Assembly: GCF_001708965.1 (NCBI RefSeq)
Contig: NZ_LVJW01000003.1
Location: 992,001-1,056,000, forward strand
Origin: Candidatus Thiodiazotropha endoloripes
Lineage (GTDB): Bacteria; Pseudomonadota; Gammaproteobacteria; Chromatiales; Chromatiaceae
DNA length: 64,000 bases
Direction: 5' to 3'
Shown: piece by piece, positions 30,261 to 39,597 of the stretch
Layout: each line of letters begins with the position of its first letter
How positions within the stretch are numbered: the first letter of the stretch is position 1
Program-made: the position numbers and the translations under genes
Notes under the pieces: model-generated
The model's input: the letters and a program-made list of their open reading frames with translations, nothing else
What the model was told of the DNA's origin: nothing
Database searches by the model: none

Positions 30261-31751
30261 ATGAATGAGGCGGCCGACCCGCAGCTTCAACCTGTTCACA
30301 GCCTGTTGAAACGTCGCCGGGCCGGTGTACTGCTCCATGTCACCTCACTGCCAGGGCCTGCGACTGTAGGGGATCTGGGCAGCAATGCCTATCGCTTTGT
30401 CGATTTTCTGGTGGCCTCCGGGATGACCGTTTGGCAGATATTGCCAATTGGCCCAACCATGCATGATAACTCGCCCTATCAGAGCAGTTCAGTCTATGCG
30501 GGGAACCCCCGATTGATCAGCCTGGAGATGCTGCTTGAGCGGGGCTGGCTGGATGAGATGCCGGAAGCGCCGATCTCTGACGAGGAAAAGACCAACGCGA
30601 TACATAACGCCGGCAAACGATTTCATGAGTCCGCCAGTGATGAGGAGCGCCATGATTATCAGCGCTTTATCGCCGAACAGAAACACTGGCTTGAAGATTA
30701 CGCACTGTTCCAGGCTTTGAAACAGGAAGAGAGTGCCTGCTGGTGGGATTGGCATGTCACCCTACGGGATCGGAAACCACAGGCACTGGCTATGGCCAGA
30801 GCCAGACTCAAGTCGGTAATCCAGACGGTTTGTTTCGAACAGTATCTGTTCTACACCCAGTGGATGTGTCTCAAACAGTATGCCAACGAGCGGGGGATTC
30901 TGCTGTTTGGTGATGTGCCGATCTTCGTTGCGCACGACAGCGCCGAGGTGTGGGCCCATCGGGAGATTTTTGATCTGTTGGAGGATGGACATCCGCGGGT
31001 TGTTGCCGGTGTACCTCCGGACTATTTCTCTGAGACTGGACAGCGCTGGGGTAATCCCCTCTATTGCTGGGATAAGCTTTCTGAAGACAATTTCAGTTTC
31101 TGGGTGAATCGACTCAAAGCCCAATCCACCCTGTTTGATCTGCTGCGGATTGACCATTTCCGGGGATTTGAAGCCTATTGGGAAATACCCGCCGAGGAAG
31201 AGACCGCGGTGAACGGCCATTGGGTGGAGGCGCCGGGAGAGGAGCTGTTCGGGGTACTCTACCGGGAATTGCCTGAGCTGGAGCTGGTTGCAGAAGACCT
31301 GGGTGTCATCACCCCTGAGGTTGAAGCCTTACGCAAGGCCTGTGATCTACCCGGCATGAAGATTCTGCAGTTCGCCTTCTCCGGTGGCGCGGACAATCCC
31401 TATCTGCCTTTCCACCATACCAAGGATGCGGTGGTCTATACCGGAACCCACGATAACGATACCACCTTGGGCTGGTATACCGGCCTGGATGATCAATCCC
31501 GGGAATTTGTCGACGACTATCTGGGTAAACCAAGGGAGATCATGCCCTGGCCGATGATCCGTTCAGCTCTGGCGTCCCGGGCAAATCTGGCGATCATCCC
31601 GTTGCAGGATATACTGGGTCTCGACGGCAGCCATCGTATGAATACTCCGGGTACAACCGAAGGCAACTGGGATTGGCGATTCGATTGGGATATGGTCAAG
31701 CCGGAAACGGAATCCCGTTTAATGCATCGGGTAAAGATGTACGGCCGCTAA
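30261..31751 (+). CDS. malQ: 4-alpha-glucanotransferase (amylomaltase)
   Basis: A 496-residue GH77 enzyme that transfers maltodextrin segments between alpha-glucans. It has the typical start (RRRAGVLLHVTSLPGP), YQSSSVYAGNPRLIS, LLFGDVPIFVAHDSAEVW, and LLRIDHFRGFEAYWEIPA with the nucleophile Asp. ELVAEDLGVITPEV carries the acid Glu and YTGTHDNDTTLGWY completes the site. It is the last gene of the glgC-GH57-malQ operon and likely handles linear dextrins from glycogen turnover. Confidence 0.97.
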   Translation: MNEAADPQLQPVHSLLKRRRAGVLLHVTSLPGPATVGDLGSNAYRFVDFLVASGMTVWQILPIGPTMHDNSPYQSSSVYAGNPRLISLEMLLERGWLDEMPEAPISDEEKTNAIHNAGKRFHESASDEERHDYQRFIAEQKHWLEDYALFQALKQEESACWWDWHVTLRDRKPQALAMARARLKSVIQTVCFEQYLFYTQWMCLKQYANERGILLFGDVPIFVAHDSAEVWAHREIFDLLEDGHPRVVAGVPPDYFSETGQRWGNPLYCWDKLSEDNFSFWVNRLKAQSTLFDLLRIDHFRGFEAYWEIPAEEETAVNGHWVEAPGEELFGVLYRELPELELVAEDLGVITPEVEALRKACDLPGMKILQFAFSGGADNPYLPFHHTKDAVVYTGTHDNDTTLGWYTGLDDQSREFVDDYLGKPREIMPWPMIRSALASRANLAIIPLQDILGLDGSHRMNTPGTTEGNWDWRFDWDMVKPETESRLMHRVKMYGR

Positions 31752-31806
31752 TTGCTATAACCTATGCAGCACTTAGGCTTCAGACCTCAGGCTGTTCAGT
31801 ACGGGC

Positions 31807-31840
31807 AAAAAAAAACCGCTTCGTCATTTCGTCGAAGCGG
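31807..31840 (-). terminator. Minus-strand intrinsic terminator without an assigned gene
   Basis: On the minus strand CCGCTTCG pairs with CGAAGCGG (8 bp, 9-base loop) and is followed at once by nine T residues (A9 on plus, 31807-31815). On the plus strand no T-run follows, so it does not serve malQ well. It must end a minus-strand transcript that starts in the malQ-purL gap. Confidence 0.8.
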
Positions 31841-31893
31841 CTATACCAAAGGAGGATGGAGGAGATAAGCCACCAGAAAACGTGTTCTGGCTG
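31807..31893 (-). ncRNA. Candidate small RNA upstream of the minus-strand terminator
   Basis: Read on the minus strand there is a small hairpin (CCAGAA/TTCTGG arms at 31873-31890). A C/U-rich unpaired stretch with two anti-Shine-Dalgarno-like CCTCC motifs (31851-31864) follows, then the terminator with nine Ts. That order (hairpin, seed, terminator) is typical of trans-acting sRNAs. The 5' end is not known and could lie further right. TCTCCTCCAT in the seed is complementary to ATGGAGGAGA at 32399-32408, and CCTCCAT matches the glgC ribosome-binding region. Inference only. Confidence 0.35.
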
Positions 31894-32131
31894 ACTTGAT
31901 CATATTTCAACATTGCTACAGCTGGCTTTCATTGAGAAAAATCAATATAGGTGAAAATTCGCCTTCAGCGTGATCCAGTTCTCATTAATTGGCTGGGCCT
32001 GCATTTTCCCTTTTGATGAGTCAGTTGGCAGCTTTGATCCTCAGTGAATCTGGGGTAGCCTATCGGCAGTCACACTGATGATGACATGGATAAAACGGAT
32101 TTTGTCAGAGAGGGAATTCGATCTGCGATCA

Positions 32132-32275
32132 CTATTGGGCCGCTCTCCATGGCGCTCCTTCGCACTCCCTTTCATACCATTTCAAAAAGCGCCTTAGTGC
32201 ACTGAAGAGATTGTCGTTCAACGCTTCGGCCTGATTGATACGACAGATTCGCGAGACGAATCGTTTGGCATCCAC
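32132..32275 (-). CDS. Possible 47-residue small protein
   Basis: A short minus-strand frame with GTG start at 32275, AAAGG nine bases upstream, and a TAG stop at 32132. The predicted protein (starting MDAKRFVSRICRINQAEAL, ending LKWYERECEGAPWRAAQ) has a plausible amphipathic, Arg-rich composition but matches no family I know. It lies about 290 bp upstream of the orphan minus-strand terminator, which would fit one small transcript. It could also be a decayed gene remnant. Confidence 0.3.
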   Translation of the reverse strand: MDAKRFVSRICRINQAEALNDNLFSALRRFLKWYERECEGAPWRAAQ

Positions 32276-32411
32276 CTGTTCAAGCCTTTCGAAGCGTGGT
32301 GCTGTTTAAAGGACGAGCGCAGCGGTATTCTCAATGGGTTAATCGATAGTGTCTTAGGCAATTAAAAAGGTTGATATAGCCCCTGTTTACGAATCTCTAT
32401 GGAGGAGAACT

Positions 32412-32477
32412 TTCGGCAGTTGCCGAATCATGGTAGTCCATTGTTTCGCTTGAGAAGTGATGGACTACCTTTTTTTT
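32412..32477 (+). terminator. Plus-strand two-hairpin terminator (possible sRNA 3' end)
   Basis: Hairpin one is TTCGGCA-GT-TGCCGAA (32412-32427). Hairpin two is a perfect 10-bp stem, GGTAGTCCAT (32432-32441) with ATGGACTACC (32460-32469), followed by T8 (32470-32477). It is a textbook intrinsic terminator but lies 660 bp after malQ and 200 bp before purL, so it ends an unannotated short plus-strand transcript or the purL leader. A -35-like TTGATA at 32371 is the only promoter hint. Confidence 0.8.
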
Positions 32478-32675
32478 GCCTGGAATTTTCCTACCGGCCC
32501 GGCCACTCGAACAGATTGGGTCTGTTTGCTGCGGATGGCCTTACCAATGATTTTCAGAAATCCGCTTGATCCCAGCCGCTGGCATCACCACAACCAATCC
32601 AGCTATGAAGTCTGTGGGTGAGGGGCTTTTTCGAGTATCATTACCCCTTTCCAAATCTAAGACATAGGCTTGACG

Positions 32676-35600
32676 ATGTTGATTCTCCGTGGCGCCCCAG
32701 CACTTTCCGATTTTCGCCTGCAAAAACTGACCAAACGGCTTTCGGAGCAACTTGGTGTTGCGGTGGATCTGGTATCTGAATATCTCCATTTTGCCAATGT
32801 GGAGCAGTCCCTGGAGACTGAAGAGAAGGCGGTTTTGGAGACAATTCTGCGCTATGGTCCGTCACTGCCTGCCAGAACACCGAGTGGCACCCTGTTACTG
32901 GTCGTACCCCGGCCGGGTACCCTCTCTCCCTGGTCATCCAAGGCGACCGATATCGCTCACCATTGTGGCCTGGAGAAGGTGCAAAGGATCGAACGCGGTA
33001 TTGGCCACTATCTGAGTATCGAAGGAGAGCCGCTCAACAGTGAGCAGTTTATGCAGGCCGCTGCACTGCTGCATGACCGTATGACAGAGAGTGTGCTGTC
33101 GGATGCGGAGGATGCCACCTGCCTGTTCCAGCAGGCAGAACCAGCTGAGTACAAACAGGTGGATGTCATCAAAGGCGGACTGGATGCCCTGAAGCGTGCC
33201 AATCAGAGTCTGGGGCTGGCCCTGTCAGAGGATGAGATTGAGTACCTGGTTGAGAGTTTTCAGTCGCTGCAGCGCAATCCAACGGATGTCGAGCTGATGA
33301 TGTTTGCCCAGGCGAATTCAGAGCACTGTCGACATAAGATCTTCAATGCTGACTGGGTGATCGACGGCGAGTCCCAGCCCCACTCTCTGTTCAAGATGAT
33401 TCGCAATACCACTCAGGTCTCCCCCACGGGTGTGCTTTCGGCCTATAAAGACAATGCGGCGGTAATACAGGGGCCGGATGCGGAACGCTTTGTGCTCGAC
33501 CCGGAAAGCCTCAACTACGGTTATGGGCAGGAGGAGATCAACATTCTGATGAAAGTTGAGACCCATAATCACCCGACTGCTATCTCGCCGGATCCAGGTG
33601 CGGCAACCGGTTCCGGCGGTGAGATCCGTGATGAAGGTGCAACGGGTAAGGGCTCCAAACCCAAAGCCGGTCTGTGTGGGTTCTCCGTCTCCAATCTGAA
33701 ACTTCCCGATGCCGAGATGCCCTGGGAGGTGGAATACGGCAAACCGGGACGCATCGTTTCGGCGCTGGATATCATGCTGGAGGGACCGATCGGCGCTGCG
33801 TCATTCAATAATGAATTCGGACGCCCCAATCTGTGCGGCTATTTTCGAACTTACGAGGCTGAAGTGCCTGGTCCTGATGGGGCAGAAGTTCGCGGTTACC
33901 ACAAACCGATCATGCTGGCAGGCGGGGTGGGCAACATCCGAAAGGAGCATATTGAAAAACACTCATTCCCCAGCGGCTCTCCGCTGATTGTGCTGGGTGG
34001 ACCGGCGATGCTGATCGGGCTGGGTGGTGGCGCCGCTTCCAGTATGGCCAGCGGTACCTCGGCTGAGGATCTCGATTTTGCTTCGGTACAGCGTTCGAAT
34101 CCGGAGATGGAGCGTCGTTGTCAGGAAGTGATCGATGCCTGTTGGGCCCGGGGTGAGGAGAATCCCATCCTGTTTATTCACGATGTGGGTGCCGGGGGGC
34201 TCTCCAACGCCTTGCCTGAGCTGGTCCATGATGCCGGGCTGGGTGGGCAGTTTGAGCTGCGGGCCGTACCCAATGACGACCTGGGCATGTCACCGATGGA
34301 GATCTGGTGTAACGAATCCCAGGAACGCTATGTGATGGCGGTCGATGTGAACAAGCTGGAAGCGTTCAAGGCGATCTGTGAGCGGGAGCGATGCCCCTAT
34401 GCCGTGGTGGGAGAGGCCGTTGATGAACAGCAGCTGATCCTCGGCGATGCCCATTTCGACAACAATCCCATCGATATCCCGATGAATCTGCTGTTTGGCA
34501 AACCGCCGCGTATGCTTAAGGATGTTCGTCGCAAGACGTTTCAAAAACCCGAACTCGATTTTACCGATATCGATCTGAACGAGGCGGCTCTGCGGGTGTT
34601 GCAACTACCGACCGTGGCCAACAAGACCTTTCTGATCACTATCGGTGATCGTTCGATCACCGGCATGGTGACCCGTGATCAGATGGTTGGACCCTGGCAG
34701 GTGCCGGTAGCGGATGTGGCGGTCACCACCTCCGGTCTGATGGGTTACACCGGTGAGGCGATGGCGATGGGCGAGCGAACGCCACTGGCGCTGCTGGATG
34801 CACCGGCCTCCGGACGCATGGCCATCGGCGAGGCGATTACCAATATCGCCGCATCGGCCATCGCCCAGCTGTCCGACATCAAACTCTCAGCCAACTGGAT
34901 GGCGCCCGCCGGCCATCCCGGTGAGGATGCGAAGCTGTATGACACGGTCAAGGCTGTCGGCATGGAACTCTGTCCCGCACTGGGCATTGCCATACCGGTC
35001 GGTAAGGACTCCATGTCGATGAAAACCGTCTGGCAGGAGCAGGGTGAGGAGCGGGCCGTAACCGCACCGATCTCGTTGATCATTTCTGCCTTTGCACCGG
35101 TTACCGATGTGCGTCGCACTCTTACACCCCAGTTACGCAGCGACCTCGGTGATACCGATCTGATTCTGATCGATCTGGGTAAGGGGATGAATCGGTTGGG
35201 TGCCTCGGCGCTGGCACAGGTCTATCAACAGATTGGTCACCATGGTGCGGACCTGGATGATCCTGCCGCCATGCAGCGATTTTTCAATCTGATTCAGGAG
35301 CTGAACCAGAGCAACCTGCTACTGGCCTACCATGATCGCTCCGATGGCGGTCTGTTTGCTCTGGTTTGTGAAATGGCGTTTGCCGGCCATTGCGGGGTGA
35401 GCATCGATATCGATGATCTGGGAGAGGAGGATTGCGCGGTTCTGTTCAACGAGGAACTTGGCGCAGTTATCCAGGTACGCCACAACGATACCGATGATGT
35501 CCTGAAAATGCTCAGCGATGCGGGACTGGGGCGCTGCAGCCATGTGATCGGCACCCTCAACAGCGATGATCGGATTGAATTCAATCGATCGGGCAGTCCG

Positions 35601-36563
35601 GTCGTGGCGGATCAGCGCAAGGTCTTTCAACAGGCCTGGTCGGAAACCAGCCGCCGGATGCAGGCCTTGCGGGACAACCCCGAGTGTGCGGATGAGGAGT
35701 ATCAACGACTTGAGGAGGCGGATCCAGGTATTCAGGTCAGCCTCAGCTTTGATCCGGAAGAGGATGTGGCCGCACCGATGATCGCCAGTGGAGTCAGACC
35801 GGCGATGGCCATCCTGCGGGAGCAGGGGGTCAATGGTCAGCTGGAGATGGCGGCCGCCTTTTACCGCGCAGGCTTCGAATGTGTGGATGTGCATATGTCC
35901 GATATCATCGAAGGCCGAAGTCGACTCGATCAGTTCAAAGGTCTGGTGGCCTGTGGTGGATTCTCCTACGGTGATGTGCTCGGCGCCGGTGAGGGTTGGG
36001 CCAAATCGGTACTGTTCAACGAGCGGGCGAGGGAGACCTTTGCGGATTTCTTCAACCGTTCCGACAGCTTTGCACTGGGGGTCTGTAACGGCTGCCAGAT
36101 GCTATCCAATCTGCATGAGCTGATTCCGGGTACCGAGCATTGGCCCCACTTCGTGCGAAATCGATCCGAACAGTTTGAAGCCAGATTTGTCACCGTTGAA
36201 GTGACTGAATCACCCTCTATCCTGTTGGCCGGCATGCAGGGCTCCCGTCTGCCGATCGCGGTGGCACATGGTGAGGGGCGGGCCGAGTTCCGCAGTCAGG
36301 AACAGTTGTCACAGGCCCGTGAGCTGATGGCCCTGCGCTATCTGGAGAACAGTGGTGATGTGGCGAGCCGATATCCGGCCAATCCGAATGGATCCCCTGA
36401 AGGCATGACCGGTTTTTGCAGCCGGGATGGTCGGGTCACCATCATGATGCCCCATCCGGAGCGGGTAACCCGAACGGTTCAGCACTCCTGGCATCCGGAT
36501 GGGTGGGGAGAGGATGCCCCCTGGCTGCGCCTGTTCCGAAACGCCCGCCGCTGGGTGGAGTGA
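32676..36563 (+). CDS. purL: Phosphoribosylformylglycinamidine synthase (large single-chain)
   Basis: A 1295-residue gammaproteobacterial-type PurL (FGAM synthase) of purine synthesis. It fuses an N-terminal PurS-like part, a linker, two AIRS-like halves ([34 protein letters not shown]) and a C-terminal class I glutaminase. The glutaminase shows [17 protein letters not shown], the nucleophile Cys in [12 protein letters not shown], and the His/Glu of [10 protein letters not shown]. The frame opens with TTG at 32670; the ATG at 32676 gives the usual [14 protein letters not shown] start. It is monocistronic. Confidence 0.98.
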   Translation: MLILRGAPALSDFRLQKLTKRLSEQLGVAVDLVSEYLHFANVEQSLETEEKAVLETILRYGPSLPARTPSGTLLLVVPRPGTLSPWSSKATDIAHHCGLEKVQRIERGIGHYLSIEGEPLNSEQFMQAAALLHDRMTESVLSDAEDATCLFQQAEPAEYKQVDVIKGGLDALKRANQSLGLALSEDEIEYLVESFQSLQRNPTDVELMMFAQANSEHCRHKIFNADWVIDGESQPHSLFKMIRNTTQVSPTGVLSAYKDNAAVIQGPDAERFVLDPESLNYGYGQEEINILMKVETHNHPTAISPDPGAATGSGGEIRDEGATGKGSKPKAGLCGFSVSNLKLPDAEMPWEVEYGKPGRIVSALDIMLEGPIGAASFNNEFGRPNLCGYFRTYEAEVPGPDGAEVRGYHKPIMLAGGVGNIRKEHIEKHSFPSGSPLIVLGGPAMLIGLGGGAASSMASGTSAEDLDFASVQRSNPEMERRCQEVIDACWARGEENPILFIHDVGAGGLSNALPELVHDAGLGGQFELRAVPNDDLGMSPMEIWCNESQERYVMAVDVNKLEAFKAICERERCPYAVVGEAVDEQQLILGDAHFDNNPIDIPMNLLFGKPPRMLKDVRRKTFQKPELDFTDIDLNEAALRVLQLPTVANKTFLITIGDRSITGMVTRDQMVGPWQVPVADVAVTTSGLMGYTGEAMAMGERTPLALLDAPASGRMAIGEAITNIAASAIAQLSDIKLSANWMAPAGHPGEDAKLYDTVKAVGMELCPALGIAIPVGKDSMSMKTVWQEQGEERAVTAPISLIISAFAPVTDVRRTLTPQLRSDLGDTDLILIDLGKGMNRLGASALAQVYQQIGHHGADLDDPAAMQRFFNLIQELNQSNLLLAYHDRSDGGLFALVCEMAFAGHCGVSIDIDDLGEEDCAVLFNEELGAVIQVRHNDTDDVLKMLSDAGLGRCSHVIGTLNSDDRIEFNRSGSPVVADQRKVFQQAWSETSRRMQALRDNPECADEEYQRLEEADPGIQVSLSFDPEEDVAAPMIASGVRPAMAILREQGVNGQLEMAAAFYRAGFECVDVHMSDIIEGRSRLDQFKGLVACGGFSYGDVLGAGEGWAKSVLFNERARETFADFFNRSDSFALGVCNGCQMLSNLHELIPGTEHWPHFVRNRSEQFEARFVTVEVTESPSILLAGMQGSRLPIAVAHGEGRAEFRSQEQLSQARELMALRYLENSGDVASRYPANPNGSPEGMTGFCSRDGRVTIMMPHPERVTRTVQHSWHPDGWGEDAPWLRLFRNARRWVE

Positions 36564-36966
36564 TCAGCGGTTGGGCGGCTTGAGCCACTGACAATCACCA
36601 AGTCTTTGTCATTTCAACTCAGCAGGTTGCTGAAATACCAGCAAAAATCTGCTTGTTGATTGTGCTCTGGCCGGCAAAGCAGTCCTATATTTTGAAGCTG
36701 TTCAGTAACCAGCTCTTTGTTCAAAATGAGCTAAATCAATAGAGTTAGTAATGCTCTCCCGAGATGCTGGTAAGCTGTTCATAAACAAAGTAAAGTAACA
36801 TCGCTCGATGCCACTGCATTGAGCCCGAAGAATTTAAAAACAAGCCATCAAGGATGACATCGCAGGATCATTGGGATGTGGTCGTTACAGCTTGAGATAA
36901 GCGCTGATTTGATCGACGTCATCGACCTTATCTAAACTTATCGAGTCAACACTCTGAAGGAACATC
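36564..36966. other. purL-halogenase intergenic region
   Basis: About 400 bp, AT-rich, with no credible ORF. A weak direct repeat (CTTATCTAAACTTATCGAG, 36927-36945) precedes the halogenase-like gene, whose ribosome-binding site is GAAGGA. It presumably contains that gene's promoter; I see no clear operator or terminator. Confidence 0.4.
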
Positions 36967-38205
36967 ATGAAGACATACGATACAGATGTACTGATTATTG
37001 GCGCCGGGCCGGCCGGTGCCACGGCTGCCGCGCTGATTCACAAAGCTGGATTCAACTGCATGATGGTTGAGAAGCAGCGGTTTCCACGGTTTGTGATCGG
37101 TGAGAGCCTTTTGCCTCACTGCATGGATCTGCTCGAAGAGGCTGACCTGCTTGGAGTTGTTCAGGATCAGAAATTCATGGTTAAGGATGGCGCGGTTTTC
37201 AAACGCGGTGATGAGACCTGTACCTTCCAGTTCTCACAACAGTTCACCCAAGGCTGGAAGTATACCTATCAGGTACCTCGTGAGGATTTTGATAAGGTGT
37301 TGGCCGAAAGTGTCGAAGCCCGTGGTGTTCCTGTGCTCTGGGGCCACGGTGTCACCGACGTGAACTTCGCTGATGATGGCAGCTCCACCACGATGCTGGA
37401 GGATGAGCAGGGTGAACAGGCCAGTATAACGGCCCGGTTTATTCTGGATGGCAGCGGCTATGGCCGGGTACTGCCCCGTCTGCTGGATCTCGATGAGAAC
37501 TCCATGCTACCGCTGCGTGAGTCCTACTTTACCCATGTCACCGGTGACATTCGCCCGGAAGGGGACGGGGAGGGCCGGATCTGGATCTGTTCCCTGGACG
37601 ATCCGGATAACGCCTGGATGTGGATCATCCCGTTTTCAAATGGTAAAACCTCGGTTGGCGTGGTCGCCAAGCCAGACTTTCTGGCCCGCTATCCAGAGGA
37701 TCCGGATGAGAAGCTGCGGGCGATCATCGACGATAACAAGAATACCAGAGGGCGTCTGAAAGACGCCGAGTTCACCTTTCCGGTAAGGCGAATCAATGGC
37801 TATTCCATATCCGCCAAAAAGCTGCATGGCAAAGGTTTTGCGTTGATGGGTAATGCCACCGAATTCCTCGATCCGGTCTTTTCATCCGGCGTCACTCTGG
37901 CGCTGGAGTCATCCAATCGGGCAGCAAAGACCCTGATCCGTCAACTCCAGGGCGAAAGTGTGGATTGGCAGACAGACTATGCGGATCACCTGATGATGGG
38001 TGTGGATACCTTCAGGACCTTTGTCACCGCCTGGTACGACAATCGCCTGCCGACCATCTTCTACAGTGCCGTCAAACCGGATGAGTTGCAGGATCAGATC
38101 TGTTCAGTACTCGCCGGATATGTCTGGGATCACGACAATCCCTGTGTGCGGGACCATCAGCGGACCGTCACGGTGATTGCCAAGGCCTGCGCCCAGTACG
38201 GCTGA
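36967..38205 (+). CDS. Flavin-dependent halogenase-like oxidoreductase
   Basis: A 412-residue FAD enzyme of the tryptophan-halogenase/geranylgeranyl-reductase superfamily. The Rossmann motif IIGAGPAGATAA is at residues 10-21 and GESLLP at 45-50. Lys73 (FMVKDGAVFKRG) matches the position of the catalytic lysine of halogenases. The diagnostic W-x-W-x-I-P motif is present as WMWIIP (217-222), and DPVFSSGVTLAL is the flavin-site block. It lies beside the aryl-polyene cluster on the opposite strand, as halogenases do near xanthomonadin genes, so it may halogenate the aryl head group. Some relatives are dehydrogenases, so halogenation is inference. Confidence 0.75.
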   Translation: MKTYDTDVLIIGAGPAGATAAALIHKAGFNCMMVEKQRFPRFVIGESLLPHCMDLLEEADLLGVVQDQKFMVKDGAVFKRGDETCTFQFSQQFTQGWKYTYQVPREDFDKVLAESVEARGVPVLWGHGVTDVNFADDGSSTTMLEDEQGEQASITARFILDGSGYGRVLPRLLDLDENSMLPLRESYFTHVTGDIRPEGDGEGRIWICSLDDPDNAWMWIIPFSNGKTSVGVVAKPDFLARYPEDPDEKLRAIIDDNKNTRGRLKDAEFTFPVRRINGYSISAKKLHGKGFALMGNATEFLDPVFSSGVTLALESSNRAAKTLIRQLQGESVDWQTDYADHLMMGVDTFRTFVTAWYDNRLPTIFYSAVKPDELQDQICSVLAGYVWDHDNPCVRDHQRTVTVIAKACAQYG

Positions 38206-38213
38206 GCTAAGCC

Positions 38214-38241
38214 ACCCGGTATGCCGTTCGGCATACCGGGT
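38214..38241. terminator. Perfect 13-bp hairpin after the halogenase gene
   Basis: ACCCGGTATGCCG and its complement with a TT centre, 9 bp after the halogenase stop and about 100 bp before the end of the convergent DUF218 gene. There is no T-run, but its position and stability suggest a bidirectional terminator. Confidence 0.65.
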
Positions 38242-38340
38242 AGAATCCAACAAACACGATACATACCGACACGGATTTCTACCCGGGTCGAACCGTGCTA
38301 TGGCACTCTCTGCCACGTCTTCTGAAATAGCTTCCTGGTT

Positions 38341-39012
38341 TTATGTGACGCGATTGAGCATGCGCTGGCTGCGAATCAGTCTGGACCAGCTCTTACCGGT
38401 ATTGAACCAGAGGATATACCAAGCTTCGATGATCATACGGGGCAGTAGCAGCGGACTGAACCTGAGTGCTGCTTCGCTGGCACAGAGTTGATGATTCAGG
38501 CTGAGGCTGGTGGCGATGGTACTGATACGTGCCAGATGATAGCGATTGCTGATCAACGCCACCGGATAGGCATCCTGCTGCGACAGCATGGTTCTGGCAT
38601 GCTGCAGATTTTCCAGGGTGTTCTGGGACTGTTGCTCCAAGCGCAGGCGTGACTCCCCGATGCCTTTGCCGATCAGATAATCCCGGCCGGCCTGTGCTTC
38701 AGTGAGATTCTCTCCCGGCGCGGCGCCTCCCACCAGCAGCAGGGTCGATTGCGGATTGTTCCGCATCAGCTCGAGGGTTTTTTCCAGTCGCAGGTGGTAA
38801 TCCTGGTCTATGCCCTGTTTGGTCAGTCGCTTACCGAAGACCAGGAGACTGTCACAATCGCACTCATTGGGTGCAGACTTTGCGGTGCGGTAGACATAGA
38901 TCAGGCTGATCAGCAGCGGGATACCGATACCGACGATCAGTAGTATCAGGGAGAGGCCGAAGGTCCAGAGTCCATCCCAATCGATTGCGCCCCGTTCAGG
39001 GTCGAATTGCAT
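38341..39012 (-). CDS. YdcF/SanA-like DUF218 membrane protein
   Basis: A 223-residue protein with one N-terminal membrane helix (LSLILLIVGIGIPLLISLIYV). A DUF218 domain follows: DSLLVFGKRLTKQG, TLLLVGGAAPGENLTEAQAG, LEQQSQNTLENLQHA, and ALISNRYHLARISTIA. DUF218 proteins act in envelope or polysaccharide metabolism in several bacteria (ElyC, SanA), but the reaction is unsettled. It lies at the distal end of the minus-strand pigment cluster, 71 bp after a lipoprotein gene; membership in the pathway is not clear. Confidence 0.85.
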   Translation of the reverse strand: MQFDPERGAIDWDGLWTFGLSLILLIVGIGIPLLISLIYVYRTAKSAPNECDCDSLLVFGKRLTKQGIDQDYHLRLEKTLELMRNNPQSTLLLVGGAAPGENLTEAQAGRDYLIGKGIGESRLRLEQQSQNTLENLQHARTMLSQQDAYPVALISNRYHLARISTIATSLSLNHQLCASEAALRFSPLLLPRMIIEAWYILWFNTGKSWSRLIRSQRMLNRVT

Positions 39013-39047
39013 GGCTTAGGCTGAGAGCTGTGTGCTATTGAATCCAT

Positions 39048-39071
39048 CCCCGTGCATTGGCATGCACGGGG
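39048..39071. terminator. Hairpin after the lipoprotein gene
   Basis: CCCCGTGCAT-TGGC-ATGCACGGGG, a perfect 10-bp stem, lies 13 bp beyond the stop of the minus-strand lipoprotein gene and 36 bp before the DUF218 start. It probably ends or protects the pigment-cluster transcript. No U-tract follows. Confidence 0.6.
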
Positions 39072-39083
39072 ACAGGGGACAAC

Positions 39084-39482
39084 TTACATCGCGATCAAGC
39101 GTTGTTGAATGGCGTTATCCAGATTAACGATCCACTTGTTGTACTGCTTGTTGATCTTGGAACCGTCATATTTCAGACCATTACTGCTTTTGTAAACAAT
39201 GCTGTAGGTCTTCTTGTTGAAGGGAATATCCACAGAAGCGGTGGTGCCGCGCAGCATGATGGATGCAACGATATGGCCTGGTTTCACCTCTTTCATGCGC
39301 CAACCAAGACCAGCACCGGCAGACATAATGGCTTTTTTGATGTTGGTGGAAGTGGTTTTGCCTATGGTGTTAACCGGAGAATCCTGCACATTGTAGATCG
39401 GCTCGGTACGACAGCCCATCAATCCGAGGGTGAATACCAGCAGCGAAATGAACAACAGGTTTTTTATAGAGACTTTTTTCAT
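39084..39482 (-). CDS. Putative lipoprotein
   Basis: A 132-residue protein with a lipoprotein signal (LLFISLLVFTLGLMGC, Cys24 in the lipobox). The mature domain is basic (TTSTNIKKAIMSAGAGLGWR; YNKWIVNLDNAIQQRL) and resembles small outer-membrane lipoproteins seen in or near other envelope-lipid clusters. I do not recognise a characterised family. It lies downstream of the GT2 gene on the same strand, separated by 115 bp. Confidence 0.7.
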   Translation of the reverse strand: MKKVSIKNLLFISLLVFTLGLMGCRTEPIYNVQDSPVNTIGKTTSTNIKKAIMSAGAGLGWRMKEVKPGHIVASIMLRGTTASVDIPFNKKTYSIVYKSSNGLKYDGSKINKQYNKWIVNLDNAIQQRLIAM

Positions 39483-39597
39483 ATCGGGACTCCCTTACGA
39501 CAGTGGTTTATTGCAATAGTATATAGAAAATCTTTGTATCTGTTCTCTACCTGAATTCATGGTTTCAGGTTGTTTTCAGGGCTGTAATCCATGTGCT

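Larger units (their letters stand above)
31752..32675. other. Long malQ-purL intergenic region
   Basis: A 924-bp region without a normal-sized gene, unusual in this compact chromosome. It holds a terminator facing the minus strand (31807-31840), a 14-base purine run, a possible 47-codon ORF on the minus strand (32132-32275), and a compact two-hairpin structure ending in a plus-strand terminator (32412-32477). The last 190 bp presumably contains the purL promoter. Confidence 0.6.
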
